Assembly (NCBI GenBank): GCA_013426755.1
Contig: AP019861.1
Location: forward strand, 1,456,516-1,520,515
Reading direction: 5' to 3'
DNA from: Spirochaetota bacterium
GTDB taxonomy: Bacteria > Spirochaetota > UBA12135 > COTS27
Length of the DNA stretch: 64,000 nt
Made by a program: the position numbers and the translations under genes. Positions 1 through 9,240 of the stretch are shown here, in pieces. The notes under the pieces are model-generated. The model saw only the letters and a program-made list of their open reading frames with translations, was not told the origin of the DNA and made no database searches. How positions within the stretch are numbered: the first letter of the stretch is position 1; each line of letters opens with the position of its first letter.

Positions 1-774
1 GGGGGGGGGTAGTCAATTTGCCTGTGTTAGTATTAAGAATGCCTAGCAATTTGTTAAATCGCTGGTACAGTGAATTTATCGATGCCGTAGCATCTAAACG
101 GATTAAGTGTGCCGTAGTATTTTTGAGTATTTTTATTAGATTCATGTTCGTTGACCTCCGAAACATTATGAAATAATATTAATAGATAGTGTTACTTGAT
201 TAAATAATAGCATGATTTACAATTTTTTGTATTGAATGCCCGTGTATTATAATATAACCTTTTATGTTCAATTTGTCAAGTGATCAAGTGAATTGGCTAC
301 GATTCCTTAAAATCATAGCCAATTTTAGTCAATTGAAGCAATTTGGGGTAAATTACCCCTATTTTAGAACAACTCACTTCGTATTGAAATGAATATTATG
401 TGTTTATTTTTATGAAAAAGAATGTCTGGACAGTATTTTAGGAAAATTGATGGATTGAATGTTATAATTATAGCGTAGTAACGCCTGGTTATTGTATATG
501 ATTTTCTAGTGGAGGTATCGATCTAAGGCATTAGCAATAACTCTTCGGTTAGCAAACTATTTACGGTAAATCAGGTCAGCTATAAACAATGATGTTCGTG
601 ATATTATCATTGAAAGGAACTCAGAAGCAGGCTAGTTTTATAATAGCAGACTGATCTTCACTGATACTGGGGAGTAGTTAATATTAGAAAAGTAGCATTG
701 GGTCAGAAATTCAATTCAAAAATAACCGCACGACAAAACTGCAATCATATAAAAAATAAAGTAAATAAAAAAAT
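1..774. other. Gene-poor left edge
   Basis: I see no complete gene here. The window opens with nine G residues, which looks like a contig or assembly end. One forward frame is open from base 3 to a TAA at 174-176 (about 57 codons) and could be the 3' end of a truncated gene, but I recognise nothing in it. A small inverted repeat (CAATGAT at 587-593, ATCATTG at 606-612) lies in the presumed leader of the next gene. I recognise no riboswitch. Confidence 0.4.
460..468 (+). promoter_or_regulatory. Extended -10 promoter-like motif
   Basis: TGTTATAAT fits an extended -10 element (TGnTATAAT). No good -35 is visible 16-18 bases upstream. If it is used, the solute-binding protein mRNA would have a leader of about 300 bases. 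The same nine bases recur at 14060-14067 (with the TG just before it), at 40290-40298 and on the minus strand at 60530-60538. Confidence 0.35.
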
Positions 775-1662
775 ATGAACAATCAGTACAAAAACCAATC
801 TGAAAGACAATCACAACTCAAAATGATTAATCGATTAAGTAAAATTTCAATACTCCCAGCATTCGCTAAGCTACAAAACTGGGGGTCAATAGCATTCGTT
901 ATCGCAATAACAATGCTCATGCTTAGCTCTTGTGGAAAAAGCGACGTGCTTAAAATAGCCGTAGAAGGTGCGTATCCTCCATTCAGTCAAACGGAAGCAG
1001 ACGGCTCTGTGACAGGATTTGACATTGACATCGCCAATGCGCTTTGCAGTGAAATGAACGTCAAATGTGAACTCGTTACGCAAGAATGGGATGGAATGAT
1101 TCCTTCGCTTATCGCTAAGAAATATGACGCTATTGTTGCTTCGATGTCTATTACAGAAGAGCGACTAGAAAAAGTCAATTTCACAGATAAATACTACGCC
1201 TCGACAGCAAGTTTTGCTGGAACGCGCGGAGCACCGCAACTCACAGGGGACGTGAGCGACAATAAATCTGTTCTTAAAGGAAAACGTATCGGTGTCCAAC
1301 AAGCTACCGTATCAGACGCTTACATCACAGACAATTACAGTGACGTAGCTACGATCAATCGTTACAGCAAACAGGATGAAATCTACCTAGACCTTCAAGC
1401 AGGCAGAATAGACTATGTCTTTTCTGATACTGTGCCTCTCGTAGATGGATTTTTGAAAACGCCTGCTGGAGCAGATTATGAACTTCTTAGCCCAGGTTAT
1501 GCTGATGAGCAGTGGTTCGGCAGGGGTATTGGCATTGCTATTAGAAAAGGTGAAGAAGACCTTGTAGCCAAGTTTAATACTGCTATCGCAACTATTCGTG
1601 ACAGCGGAGCGTACGATGAAATTCAACAGAAATACTTTGAATTTGACATCTACGGCGATTAA
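775..1662 (+). CDS. Amino-acid-type ABC transporter substrate-binding lipoprotein
   Basis: This is a family 3 periplasmic solute-binding protein (SBP_bac_3 type), which captures a polar amino acid or similar small solute for an ABC importer. A long charged N-terminus precedes a hydrophobic stretch at about residues 38-50 and a lipobox LSSC with the lipidated Cys at 53, so the mature protein should be membrane anchored. The mature part starts with the family pattern LKIAVEGAYPPFS and contains GFDIDIANAL and the late GIGIAIRKG segment. No permease or ATPase gene is adjacent, so the partner transporter is encoded elsewhere. The 36 residues before the hydrophobic core are long for a signal peptide. 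An internal ATG at 823 (residue 17) would give a more normal one; neither start has a clear Shine-Dalgarno sequence. The ligand cannot be deduced. Confidence 0.88.
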   Translation: MNNQYKNQSERQSQLKMINRLSKISILPAFAKLQNWGSIAFVIAITMLMLSSCGKSDVLKIAVEGAYPPFSQTEADGSVTGFDIDIANALCSEMNVKCELVTQEWDGMIPSLIAKKYDAIVASMSITEERLEKVNFTDKYYASTASFAGTRGAPQLTGDVSDNKSVLKGKRIGVQQATVSDAYITDNYSDVATINRYSKQDEIYLDLQAGRIDYVFSDTVPLVDGFLKTPAGADYELLSPGYADEQWFGRGIGIAIRKGEEDLVAKFNTAIATIRDSGAYDEIQQKYFEFDIYGD

Positions 1663-1709
1663 ACTTAGCGTGTAATTCTCTTCGAACAGAGTCATTACCG
1701 CTAATTAGC

Positions 1710-1739
1710 ACCCATTAGTACAAATTAGCACTAATGGGT
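1710..1739. terminator. 10-bp perfect inverted repeat downstream of the solute-binding gene
   Basis: ACCCATTAGT (1710-1719) is followed after ten bases by its exact complement ACTAATGGGT (1730-1739). It lies 48 bases after the stop codon and is embedded in four copies of an AATTAGCA-like word. It could form a transcript hairpin, but no T tract follows, so an intrinsic terminator is not certain. Confidence 0.5.
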
Positions 1740-1767
1740 ACTATTGGGCACAAATTAGCACACAGCG

Positions 1768-1810
1768 AGCTAACTTTGTATTTGATTTATTTGAAAATAC
1801 AAAGTTAGCT
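1768..1810. terminator. 16-bp perfect inverted repeat before argJ
   Basis: AGCTAACTTTGTATTT (1768-1783) and AAATACAAAGTTAGCT (1795-1810) are perfect complements around an 11-base loop, giving the strongest simple hairpin I found in the window. It lies between the solute-binding gene and argJ, directly after another hairpin. No T run follows, so it may be a Rho-independent-like barrier, an mRNA stabiliser or an attenuator of argJ rather than a classical terminator. Confidence 0.6.
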
Positions 1811-1859
1811 TACTATCGTTGCTTACTTTTGTTATTTTATTCGCTTTTCAATTCGTTCT

Positions 1860-3416
1860 GTGGCTTGTGATGTGATTACTAAAAAAGCCGTATTTCGTTT
1901 TATCAAGCTTCGTACTGTAGCGGGTTATCTATGGGGAGGAATCAGCGCTGGTCTTAAAAATTCTGGGGCAAAAGACCTAGCACTGGTTATTTCAGAGCAC
2001 AATACAAGCACTGAGGGGATGTTCACTCAGCATGAATTACCTGGGGCGCCTATTATTATAGCCCAAGATCACTTAGCACGGCAATTCTCCCCCCACAGCG
2101 CCGTAACACGTGACAAAACCATTAAAGATAATTCGGTTATTAGAGGTACTTCATCTATTCGAGCATTGATTATCAATTCTGGCAATGCCAATGTATTTAA
2201 CGGCCGCCAAGGACTATTAGATGCGTATACAATGTGTCAAATAACAGCGGCAGAACTGGGTTTAGCAAAAGCAGAATGGGTTATTCCTGCTTCTACGGGG
2301 CTTATTGGGAAGCGATTACCTATGCATCGTATAGGCCGTGGCATTAAGCGACTGCGTAAGACGTTAGGCTCAAGCACAGAGCATATTAAGGATTTTGCAG
2401 AAGCCATCATGACAACTGATCGGCACCCGAAATACGTTTGCTTGGAGGTTAAAATAGGCACCAAGTCCGCTACAATGGTCGGTATTATTAAAGGAGCGGG
2501 CATGATCGAACCCAATATGGCGACAATGCTTTGTTATGTGATTTCAGATCTAGGCGCTTCTAGACAAGCACATAAAGCAGCATTTCGTTCGGCAATTGCT
2601 CAGACATTGAATACGTTATCGATTGATGGCGATATGTCCACAAGCGACATGGCAATATCCATGTTGAATCATAAAAGCGGGCTAATTGTCTCACAATCCG
2701 TGTTAAAAACAGCCTATCTTCGTGTGTTGGGAGCATTAGGTGAGCAGGTATTATTGGCTGGGGAGGGAAAGGTACGCCGTGTGTTATATTTTACTGTAGC
2801 AGGGGTTCATTCTAATAGAGTGGCGGATAAGATTGCTAAAAGCATGACGCGTTCTCTACTGGTGAAGACGGCTTTAGCTGGGGGCGATGCCAATTGGGGA
2901 CGAATTATCATGGCCATTGGAAAGAGCGGTAGCATAACTAAGAACGTTAAAAATCATAGAAAATTTGACACGACTTCTATTCCCACTCAAAAATCAGCTA
3001 AATCAATTAAAACAACTAAAATAGCGACCAACCAGGAAATAACGGCTTCATTGGAAGAGTGCCTTGTCATGAGTTTTTATGATAGATCAGATTATGAGAG
3101 ATTCTATGGAAAATACGGACATGATACGACATTCACTGCTAACGAACTTGCCACCCGTATTCAGAGTGATCTATCAAATGATAGATTAGAAGAGATGGGT
3201 ACTTCAAAGCATAGGTCTATTGAACGCTTACGTGCTGTGCATATCCGTGCAGACAAGCACCCTACCCTACGTGAAACTAAGCGATTGAAGCAACTTTTTG
3301 CCAGAAAACGTGTCTATCTTGTTATCAATCTCAACAATGGACAGCATCACAAATCTTTTGCTATGACAGACTTAAACGAAGCCTACGTGAAATTCAATAG
3401 TACCTATAGCACCTGA
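1860..3416 (+). CDS. argJ: Glutamate N-acetyltransferase / N-acetylornithine transferase ArgJ
   Basis: ArgJ moves the acetyl group from N-acetylornithine to glutamate (and in some species from acetyl-CoA) in arginine synthesis. Family marks are the NSGNANVFNGRQG segment, STGLIGKRLPM, the MTTDRHPK segment, KGAGMIEPNMATML with the self-cleavage Ala221-Thr222 and nucleophile Thr222, DGDMSTSDMA, and LVKTALAGGDANWGR near residue 345. The C-terminus ends as in the family (DLNEAYVKFNSTYST). The protein is 518 residues, against about 400 usually. The extra length is mainly a basic, low-complexity stretch after residue 355, with some at the N-terminus. The start is uncertain: the frame opens with GTG at 1860, no ribosome site is seen, and no ATG precedes the conserved region. 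No other arg gene is nearby. Family assignment is firm; activity with the insertion is inferred. Confidence 0.88.
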   Translation: MACDVITKKAVFRFIKLRTVAGYLWGGISAGLKNSGAKDLALVISEHNTSTEGMFTQHELPGAPIIIAQDHLARQFSPHSAVTRDKTIKDNSVIRGTSSIRALIINSGNANVFNGRQGLLDAYTMCQITAAELGLAKAEWVIPASTGLIGKRLPMHRIGRGIKRLRKTLGSSTEHIKDFAEAIMTTDRHPKYVCLEVKIGTKSATMVGIIKGAGMIEPNMATMLCYVISDLGASRQAHKAAFRSAIAQTLNTLSIDGDMSTSDMAISMLNHKSGLIVSQSVLKTAYLRVLGALGEQVLLAGEGKVRRVLYFTVAGVHSNRVADKIAKSMTRSLLVKTALAGGDANWGRIIMAIGKSGSITKNVKNHRKFDTTSIPTQKSAKSIKTTKIATNQEITASLEECLVMSFYDRSDYERFYGKYGHDTTFTANELATRIQSDLSNDRLEEMGTSKHRSIERLRAVHIRADKHPTLRETKRLKQLFARKRVYLVINLNNGQHHKSFAMTDLNEAYVKFNSTYST

Positions 3417-3431
3417 GCTGCATTTGAGAAT

Positions 3432-4061
3432 TTACTGCGGTAAATCTCCCTTAGTAGAAACCTTATTATTAAGGCTAGAAAGGTTTTTTTTGAGTTTTTG
3501 TCTTTTTAATGCCCTCCGCTTGGTCCACCAGCCTACTTTTCTTCGACGACGATTTTTCCAACGCACAATGATCACATAGGATAGAAAATAGGTCGCAGTG
3601 CCCGCTACAATAGCACAGAATAATGAACCAATAACAAAAGCGATAATTGTATCACGTCCTAAAGCAATGAGATCACTGAACGAAAATGCCGTGATTGACT
3701 GAGCAAGTGCTTCTCTAAAAGCCGCAATATCAATGTCTATCCAATTTCCAAGCAATATATCACCGACAATCAATTCAAATACATAAATCGGTACTAGCGT
3801 AATTGGATTGGTAACAAAAATAAGGAGGATACCAGCGATTTTACTGTATCCGAATTTGAGGGCAACGATTAAATAGGGGATAATCTGAAAGCCAAACGTA
3901 GGTCCTAGTCCAAAAGCAAGCCCCAATGCAAAACCCATAGCAATATTGTGAGGTGGGAGTGGTTCATTGAGTGCCCGACTAAACAATTTTCTTACATACC
4001 TGTAATATGTCCGCATTCTAGATGAAAAGGGGATATGATATAACAAACTGAGCATCATCAC
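3432..4061 (-). CDS. DUF2062 membrane protein
   Basis: This is a small inner-membrane protein of the DUF2062 family, whose function is not established. The family hallmark is clear: a Pro-rich N-terminal region, then GFALGLAFGLGPTFGFQ, an NPIT-x-VPIYVFEL motif around residue 87-97, and a last membrane segment (about 140-170). It has three likely transmembrane helices and a strongly basic cytoplasmic tail (KNRRRRKVGWWTKRRALKRQ). Length (209) is normal. Three start codons lie in a row (GTG at 4061, then two ATGs). The gene converges on argJ with only 15 bases between stop codons, and the putative argJ terminator overlaps its 3' end. Confidence 0.8.
   Translation of the reverse strand: MMMLSLLYHIPFSSRMRTYYRYVRKLFSRALNEPLPPHNIAMGFALGLAFGLGPTFGFQIIPYLIVALKFGYSKIAGILLIFVTNPITLVPIYVFELIVGDILLGNWIDIDIAAFREALAQSITAFSFSDLIALGRDTIIAFVIGSLFCAIVAGTATYFLSYVIIVRWKNRRRRKVGWWTKRRALKRQKLKKNLSSLNNKVSTKGDLPQ
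3458..3491 (+). terminator. Likely intrinsic terminator of argJ
   Basis: AAACCTT (3458-3464) pairs with AAGGTTT (3480-3486), and the arm runs into eight T residues (3484-3491). This is a plausible Rho-independent terminator 42 bases after the argJ stop, placed inside the 3' end of the convergent DUF2062 gene. Confidence 0.55.
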
Positions 4062-4246
4062 GTCAATAAAAAGATATATGATATAACAAAAGCAACTATC
4101 ATCACGTTAATAATCGGCTTAACGTTGAAACTTAACAAGTACAATTTTTTAAACAATCAGTCTCATATAGAGGTATAAATCTTATACGAATGACTGGCAA
4201 AACATACGCATTTTTTATAAATTTTAACAGTCATTAAATTGTGAAT
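4062..4246. other. Short spacer between smc and the DUF2062 gene
   Basis: AT-rich spacer with no gene. It contains an imperfect tandem copy of the DUF2062 start region (GATATAACAAA...ATCATCACGT..AATAA appears twice, about 4040-4110), another small duplication at a gene end. Confidence 0.4.
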
Positions 4247-7200
4247 TTAAGAGGTGGTGGTTTCGTTGAGGTGGTGATGTTTTGGGTTGGAGATTGTCGT
4301 CTCCTCAGTAGCAAATGACGGGTCTGTCTTAAGAGAGAAGATCTTTGACATACCCTCTCGCATACTGATACCGTAAAGATAATCAAAGGCATGAAATGTT
4401 TTTCTATTGTGAGAAATGATGAGAATTTGTGTCTGCCGTTGAAAAGCTTTGAGTAATTTCAAAAACCGTGAAATATTTTCATCATCTAGCGCTGCGTCGG
4501 CCTCATCTAGAATACAAAATGGAGAAAACTTTGTTTTAAATATTGCAAACATTAATGCAAGTGCAATAAGTGTTTTTTCGCCTCCTGAGAAGAGGTCTAT
4601 GTTCTGAACATCTTTTCCCGGCGGTTGAACGGAAATAATGATTTGATTTTGGTCTGGATTGGGATGTGATTTGAAAGCAAGATTGCCTGTCCCTCCTTCG
4701 AAGAGTTCCTTGACGATATGTTTGAAATTTTTAGCAATTTGCTTAAACGTCTTGGCAAAGATTTTCTTAGATTGCCTATTGACTTGCTGGGCAAGGACCG
4801 ATAGGTTTTTAAGGGAATTTTTAATATCAAGACGTTCTTTAGCGATACGGCTATATTCTTCTGCGATTTCTTCAAGTTCTTCTTCAGCAAGCGGATTTAT
4901 GTTGTTATGACCGGAGAGACGGTCGCGGCAGATTTGAATGAGTTTTGCTAATTGTCTAGGCGTGAGTGTTTTAAGATTGATACTTAGATTGGTTTTTTTG
5001 AGAGCAGAAGAATCCTTAGGCATGGATTGTGATTGCTCTGTTGGAGCAGAGTGGGTGGGCGCTGCTGCGGGAGGAGAGATTGGGGGTTTTGGGTTGCGAT
5101 CACTGATTTGATCGAGGATTTCTTGTGTGATGAAAGAATTTTTAATGAGAGTTTTAGTAGCTTCGGGGCGGGTGCGATAATCTAGGAGATTTTCATCTAG
5201 ATAAGTCTCGGTATGTTCTAGCAGAGTTTTGTACTCGTTAGCAAAAATATTTGTTTGAGCGGATAATTCGTAGCGTTGTTTATTTAATTTTTGATATTTT
5301 TGTTCGAGCGTACCGATGTTTTTTTTAAGATTTTTGAGTTTCGTATGGCTTAATTTTTCATTTTTACGAGTAGCGATCCATTTGGCGGTAGTTGTTTTGG
5401 CTTGAACGTTAGTTTTAGTGATCGCTACGGCTATCGCTTTTTTTTGTTCGATGAGACCGGCAATTGACGTTTTAAGTGTGGAATTGATTTTTTGATAATG
5501 GTCGTAATCTGCTTGTTGTTCGGTTTGATAATGTTTGACACGAGCGAGGTCTGTTCTTAGTGGAGCAATAGTTTCATTGAGGGCGGCTATTTTTTTTTCA
5601 ATTTTTGCTTGGGTTACGGTGAGTGTTTCTTTAGAAGCACCTATTTTTTTCAGATCTTTTTGGGCTTGCTTTAATTTGGATTGAAATTTTTGTGCTGTCG
5701 TGATCTTAGTTTGCAGGGTACTGAGAATAACGTCTTTTTTTCGGTAGACGTTTTCAATGACTTTCACGATCCCCGTAACATTGGAGTCTCGATCGATGAG
5801 GCTAGTGCACTTAGCTTTGAGCGCATTGATTTTTTGCGTTGTGGTTGCTTTGAGGGTAGAAAAACTTGTTTTTAGGGCTGTTTTATAGGCAGCTGGGTCT
5901 AGACTGAGAAGATTGCGGAGGTGGTTTTCTAGTGTTGTATGGAGTTCTTGGCTTAGCGTTTCTAGTTGGGAGCGAAGTTTTTCTTGGGGGTCTTTTTGTT
6001 TTTTTTCTTGTGCGAGTAATTTGCTTAACGGGAACAGTTTTTCTAGGTCTTTAAAGAGGAGTTCTGGAATAGCATCGAGGGTTTTGCGTTCTGAATCGAT
6101 GAGAGCATTATTTTTAGCAATATCCCCTTCCAGGGTGGCTATTATTGTTTCTTGATTTTTGCGGTTGTTCTGGCAGACGACTAGCGCAGAACGGATGCCT
6201 TCTAGTTCTTTGCGTGTGTGAGCAAGGATTTTTTCATGGTGTAAAGCAGATTTCTCAGTGGTCGCTACAGTCTGCTTCGAGGCATGAAGATTTTTTTCAA
6301 TTTGTTTAATACGTTTGGTCTGAGTGGCGAGTTCTAAGGTGCGTTCGCTGTGGCGTTCTGAGAGAAATTTTTGTTTTTCGTGTAGAACACTGAGTTCATT
6401 TTTAAATTTAAATGTTTCATTCTGCAGAATATCGCTAGCTTTTGCGGCGGACTGGTCTAACTGTTCTGAGCGTGTGGTCTGTTGTTTGATGAGAGTTGAG
6501 AGGGCTTGCAGTTTTTGATTGATTTGTTGAGTCTCGTTGTGATTAGTATTTTGTTTTTTCTCGATAGCTTTGAGCGTCTGGAGGTTCTGGAATAATTCTA
6601 AGTGTTTAAGAAGTTTTTTGATTTTAAAGTACCCTTGGCTGGCTTGGGTTTGTTTTTGCAGGGCATTTTTTCGTTTGGTGATGTTACTGTAAAGAATCTC
6701 TATATGTTTAAGATTTTCTGTCACTTTAAGGATTTTGCGTTCATATTCGCGGTGACGTTCGCGGTACTTAGAAATCGAAGCGGCTTCTTCGATGAGACGC
6801 ATGCGCTGAGTATTGCTACTTTCTAAGATTTTACTGACACTGCCCTGTGCCATGATAGAGTAATCCAGTCGTCCGAGTCCTGTATCGAGGAGGAGGTAAT
6901 GAACATCTTTAAGGCGACATTGTTCATTATTGATAAGGTATTCCATTTCACCTGAGCGATATAATCTGCGTGCAATAGAAACTTCCTGCTGGGGGAGTGA
7001 GAAAACCTTAGCACTGTTATCGAAGACAATCTCCACTTCAGCATAGTGATGTGATGTTGTCGTAGCTGAACCATTAAAGATCAAATCGTTCATTTTATCG
7101 CCACGCACTTCGGATACTTTCTGGGCGCCAAGCACCCATTTCACTGCGTCAACTACATTGCTTTTGCCACATCCATTGGGACCGATAAGAGCACCGATTC

Positions 7201-7273
7201 CAGGAAAGAACTCAATCGTTGTTCTTTCAGCAAATCCTTTAAAATTTTGAACTATAAGCTTTTTTAGAAACAA
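4247..7273 (-). CDS. smc: SMC-type chromosome segregation ATPase, apparently without a normal hinge
   Basis: This is the SMC ATPase of the bacterial condensin, which organises and segregates the chromosome. The N-terminal head has Walker A GPNGCGKSN and the family segment RSGEMEYLINN. The C-terminal head has the ABC signature LFSGGEKTLIALALMFA and Walker B ILDEADAALDD. Between them lie long Lys/Gln-rich coiled coils and a Pro/Ala-rich break (SPPAAAPTHSAP). The product is about 1008 residues, against about 1180 usually. Around the middle, where the globular hinge should be, I see only a short remnant-like segment (DSNVTGIVKVIENVYRKK). I take TTG at 7273 as the start because GGAGGG lies just upstream and homologues begin MFLKKL; an ATG at 7321 would add 16 residues. 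No scpA or scpB is nearby. Confidence 0.88.
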   Translation of the reverse strand: MFLKKLIVQNFKGFAERTTIEFFPGIGALIGPNGCGKSNVVDAVKWVLGAQKVSEVRGDKMNDLIFNGSATTTSHHYAEVEIVFDNSAKVFSLPQQEVSIARRLYRSGEMEYLINNEQCRLKDVHYLLLDTGLGRLDYSIMAQGSVSKILESSNTQRMRLIEEAASISKYRERHREYERKILKVTENLKHIEILYSNITKRKNALQKQTQASQGYFKIKKLLKHLELFQNLQTLKAIEKKQNTNHNETQQINQKLQALSTLIKQQTTRSEQLDQSAAKASDILQNETFKFKNELSVLHEKQKFLSERHSERTLELATQTKRIKQIEKNLHASKQTVATTEKSALHHEKILAHTRKELEGIRSALVVCQNNRKNQETIIATLEGDIAKNNALIDSERKTLDAIPELLFKDLEKLFPLSKLLAQEKKQKDPQEKLRSQLETLSQELHTTLENHLRNLLSLDPAAYKTALKTSFSTLKATTTQKINALKAKCTSLIDRDSNVTGIVKVIENVYRKKDVILSTLQTKITTAQKFQSKLKQAQKDLKKIGASKETLTVTQAKIEKKIAALNETIAPLRTDLARVKHYQTEQQADYDHYQKINSTLKTSIAGLIEQKKAIAVAITKTNVQAKTTTAKWIATRKNEKLSHTKLKNLKKNIGTLEQKYQKLNKQRYELSAQTNIFANEYKTLLEHTETYLDENLLDYRTRPEATKTLIKNSFITQEILDQISDRNPKPPISPPAAAPTHSAPTEQSQSMPKDSSALKKTNLSINLKTLTPRQLAKLIQICRDRLSGHNNINPLAEEELEEIAEEYSRIAKERLDIKNSLKNLSVLAQQVNRQSKKIFAKTFKQIAKNFKHIVKELFEGGTGNLAFKSHPNPDQNQIIISVQPPGKDVQNIDLFSGGEKTLIALALMFAIFKTKFSPFCILDEADAALDDENISRFLKLLKAFQRQTQILIISHNRKTFHAFDYLYGISMREGMSKIFSLKTDPSFATEETTISNPKHHHLNETTTS

Positions 7274-7299
7274 TCCACCCTCCAATTTACCCTCCAAAT
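7271..7299 (-). promoter_or_regulatory. Duplicated ribosome-binding site and TTG codons at the smc start
   Basis: Read on the minus strand, TTGGAGGGTAAA is followed by TTGGAGGGTGGA and then TTG. Each GGAGG is followed after five bases by a TTG in the same frame, so two equally spaced start sites (TTG at 7285 and at 7273) exist. The downstream one matches the usual N-terminus of the family. Confidence 0.55.
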
Positions 7300-7321
7300 G
7301 ACGTCTATTTCCCAACTGCAC

Positions 7322-7717
7322 AGTCTTTATTTATCATATATATAAGCGTACATAAATATAAGACTGCAGAAGATGTATATTCACAATGATTCGTGAGCAT
7401 GCTAGGCTGTGCAGTCAATTGCTTATCTAATATTAGAACTAGAAATTAAAGCTAGAAATTAGAATCAGAACCTTTATGGTTTAATCTATCCTCGGCGTAG
7501 CATTAATGCGTCTCTAGATTAGAATTAAGGTTACTGCAATTAAAATTCCTGCGCTACTAATCTAGTACAAATCGTATTAAATATTAGGTAATACTATAAT
7601 TATATCATTAAAGACGCTAGCAAGCCGTTAATTTAAAATCTGATCAGCCGCTAATAGCCATGATTATCTCGTATTAATCTTATCTTACATCCATTACTTA
7701 GTAGCCATGGTCTCATA
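7322..7717. other. Spacer upstream of smc
   Basis: 396 bases without a gene. AT-rich, with short partial repeats such as AGCTAGAAATTAGAAT near 7440-7460. It must hold the smc promoter. I see no convincing -35/-10 pair or hairpin. Confidence 0.35.
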
Positions 7718-9064
7718 TCAATCATTAACAGTCTTTCTATACAATGTTTTTCTACCAATGCCTAAGAGGTCTGCGGCTTCACTTTTATTGCCATTGCAGA
7801 ACTGGATAGTCTCATCTATGATCATCTGTTCAATATCTTTAAGTGAGCGTGAACCTATAGGAATTTGTAGTATTTTAGGGGGTGATTGTGATTTGAGAGC
7901 ATGGCGTAGTGTTTCTGGAATATTTTCAACGGTTAGCGTAGAATTTTGGCTGAGCGCTACCATTTTCTCAATGGTGTTCATAAGTTCGCGGACATTACCA
8001 GGCCACTTGTACTGCTCGAACGTAGAGTAGACTTGTGGCGTGATTTTAAGGTTTTCTTTTCGGTATTCTGCTAGATATTTATTGAAAAAATGGGCGGCTA
8101 GCAATGTGATATCACCTCGCCGTTCACGTAAAGGTGGAATATGAATATCTAACACATTGAGACGATAAAAGAGGTCTTCTCTAAAGGCGTTAGCGGAAAC
8201 TTGTTCACGTAGGTCTTTATTAGAAGCAGAAACGATACGAATTTTGACGTCTATAGAACGATGACTGCCGACACGCTCAATTTTTTTTTCTTGGATAACG
8301 CGAAGAAGTTTTACTTGAATCTGGGGAGAAATCTCACTGATCTCATCTAGAAAGATCATTCCACCATCGGCTGCTTCAAAACGGCCCATTTTCAATTCAT
8401 CCGCACCTGTAAAAGCGCCCTTTTCATGACCAAATAATTCACTTTCTAGAACGCTCTCAGAAAGTGCAGCACAATTAACCTTAATAAGCGGCTTGTCCTG
8501 ACCATAAATCTGATGTAAAGCATCACAAACAAGTTCTTTTCCTGTACCACTTTCACCGTAAATATGGATATTTCCATAGCCTACTGCGATGAGATTGATA
8601 GTTTGACGTAGATGTTCCATTGCCTTAGACGAGCCCAGCAATGTGTGGGAGAGTTCAAAATTCTGTACTTTTAGAACAAGTGCCCTATTTTTCTCCTCAA
8701 TACTCTTCACTTTAAGAGCACGGGCAATAATAAGTTCTAATTTCTCAAGACTAAGGGGCTTAGTTAGAAAATCATATGCTCCCATTCGCATTGCCTCGAC
8801 AGCAGTCTCAATATTCCCGTGCCCTGTGATAAAAATGATTGGAATAGACCGTTCGGTTTTAATGATCTCCTTAAACATATCAAATCCAGAGAGCCTAGGC
8901 ATTTGTATATCGGCAATAATCAAGTCCACGTGCTGACTCTCAAAGAGATATAGAGCTTCTTTCCCATCCGCTGAGAGAGTTATTTTATGTCCTAGCGGAC
9001 TGAGTGCACGTTTCAATCCTTCACGGATATTTTTTTCATCGTCTGCAATAAGAATGTGTGCCAT
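7718..9064 (-). CDS. NtrC-family sigma-54-dependent response regulator
   Basis: This is a two-component response regulator that activates sigma-54 RNA polymerase. The receiver domain (residues 1-120) has the acidic pair Asp8-Asp9, phospho-acceptor Asp52, Thr80 and Lys102. The AAA+ domain has Walker A GESGTGKE, the sigma-54 contact loop GAFTGA and Walker B GGMIFLDEI. The Fis-type helix-turn-helix is at the end (NKSEAADLLGIGRKTLYRK). At 448 residues it is full length. No histidine kinase is adjacent, so its sensor is elsewhere; the kinase at 61-63 kb has its own receivers. The GAFTGA motif implies that the organism has sigma-54. Target genes are unknown. Confidence 0.93.
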   Translation of the reverse strand: MAHILIADDEKNIREGLKRALSPLGHKITLSADGKEALYLFESQHVDLIIADIQMPRLSGFDMFKEIIKTERSIPIIFITGHGNIETAVEAMRMGAYDFLTKPLSLEKLELIIARALKVKSIEEKNRALVLKVQNFELSHTLLGSSKAMEHLRQTINLIAVGYGNIHIYGESGTGKELVCDALHQIYGQDKPLIKVNCAALSESVLESELFGHEKGAFTGADELKMGRFEAADGGMIFLDEISEISPQIQVKLLRVIQEKKIERVGSHRSIDVKIRIVSASNKDLREQVSANAFREDLFYRLNVLDIHIPPLRERRGDITLLAAHFFNKYLAEYRKENLKITPQVYSTFEQYKWPGNVRELMNTIEKMVALSQNSTLTVENIPETLRHALKSQSPPKILQIPIGSRSLKDIEQMIIDETIQFCNGNKSEAADLLGIGRKTLYRKTVND

Positions 9065-9240
9065 AGCCTGATCGTATAGATTATATAAGTTGGAAATTCA
9101 ACGTGTGTTACTGCTTAAAATCATTGTCTTCTTTATTCTTTAAATAACCTGTACTTTACTTACCTATCATTATATATCATTACTCACCATCCCATTTCTA
9201 TACACCTGTCATTATGCATCACTACTCACCACTCAATTTT

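Noticed and set aside
1-9. G-run as a biological feature
   Set aside because: Nine G at the exact start of the window is more likely a contig or assembly edge.
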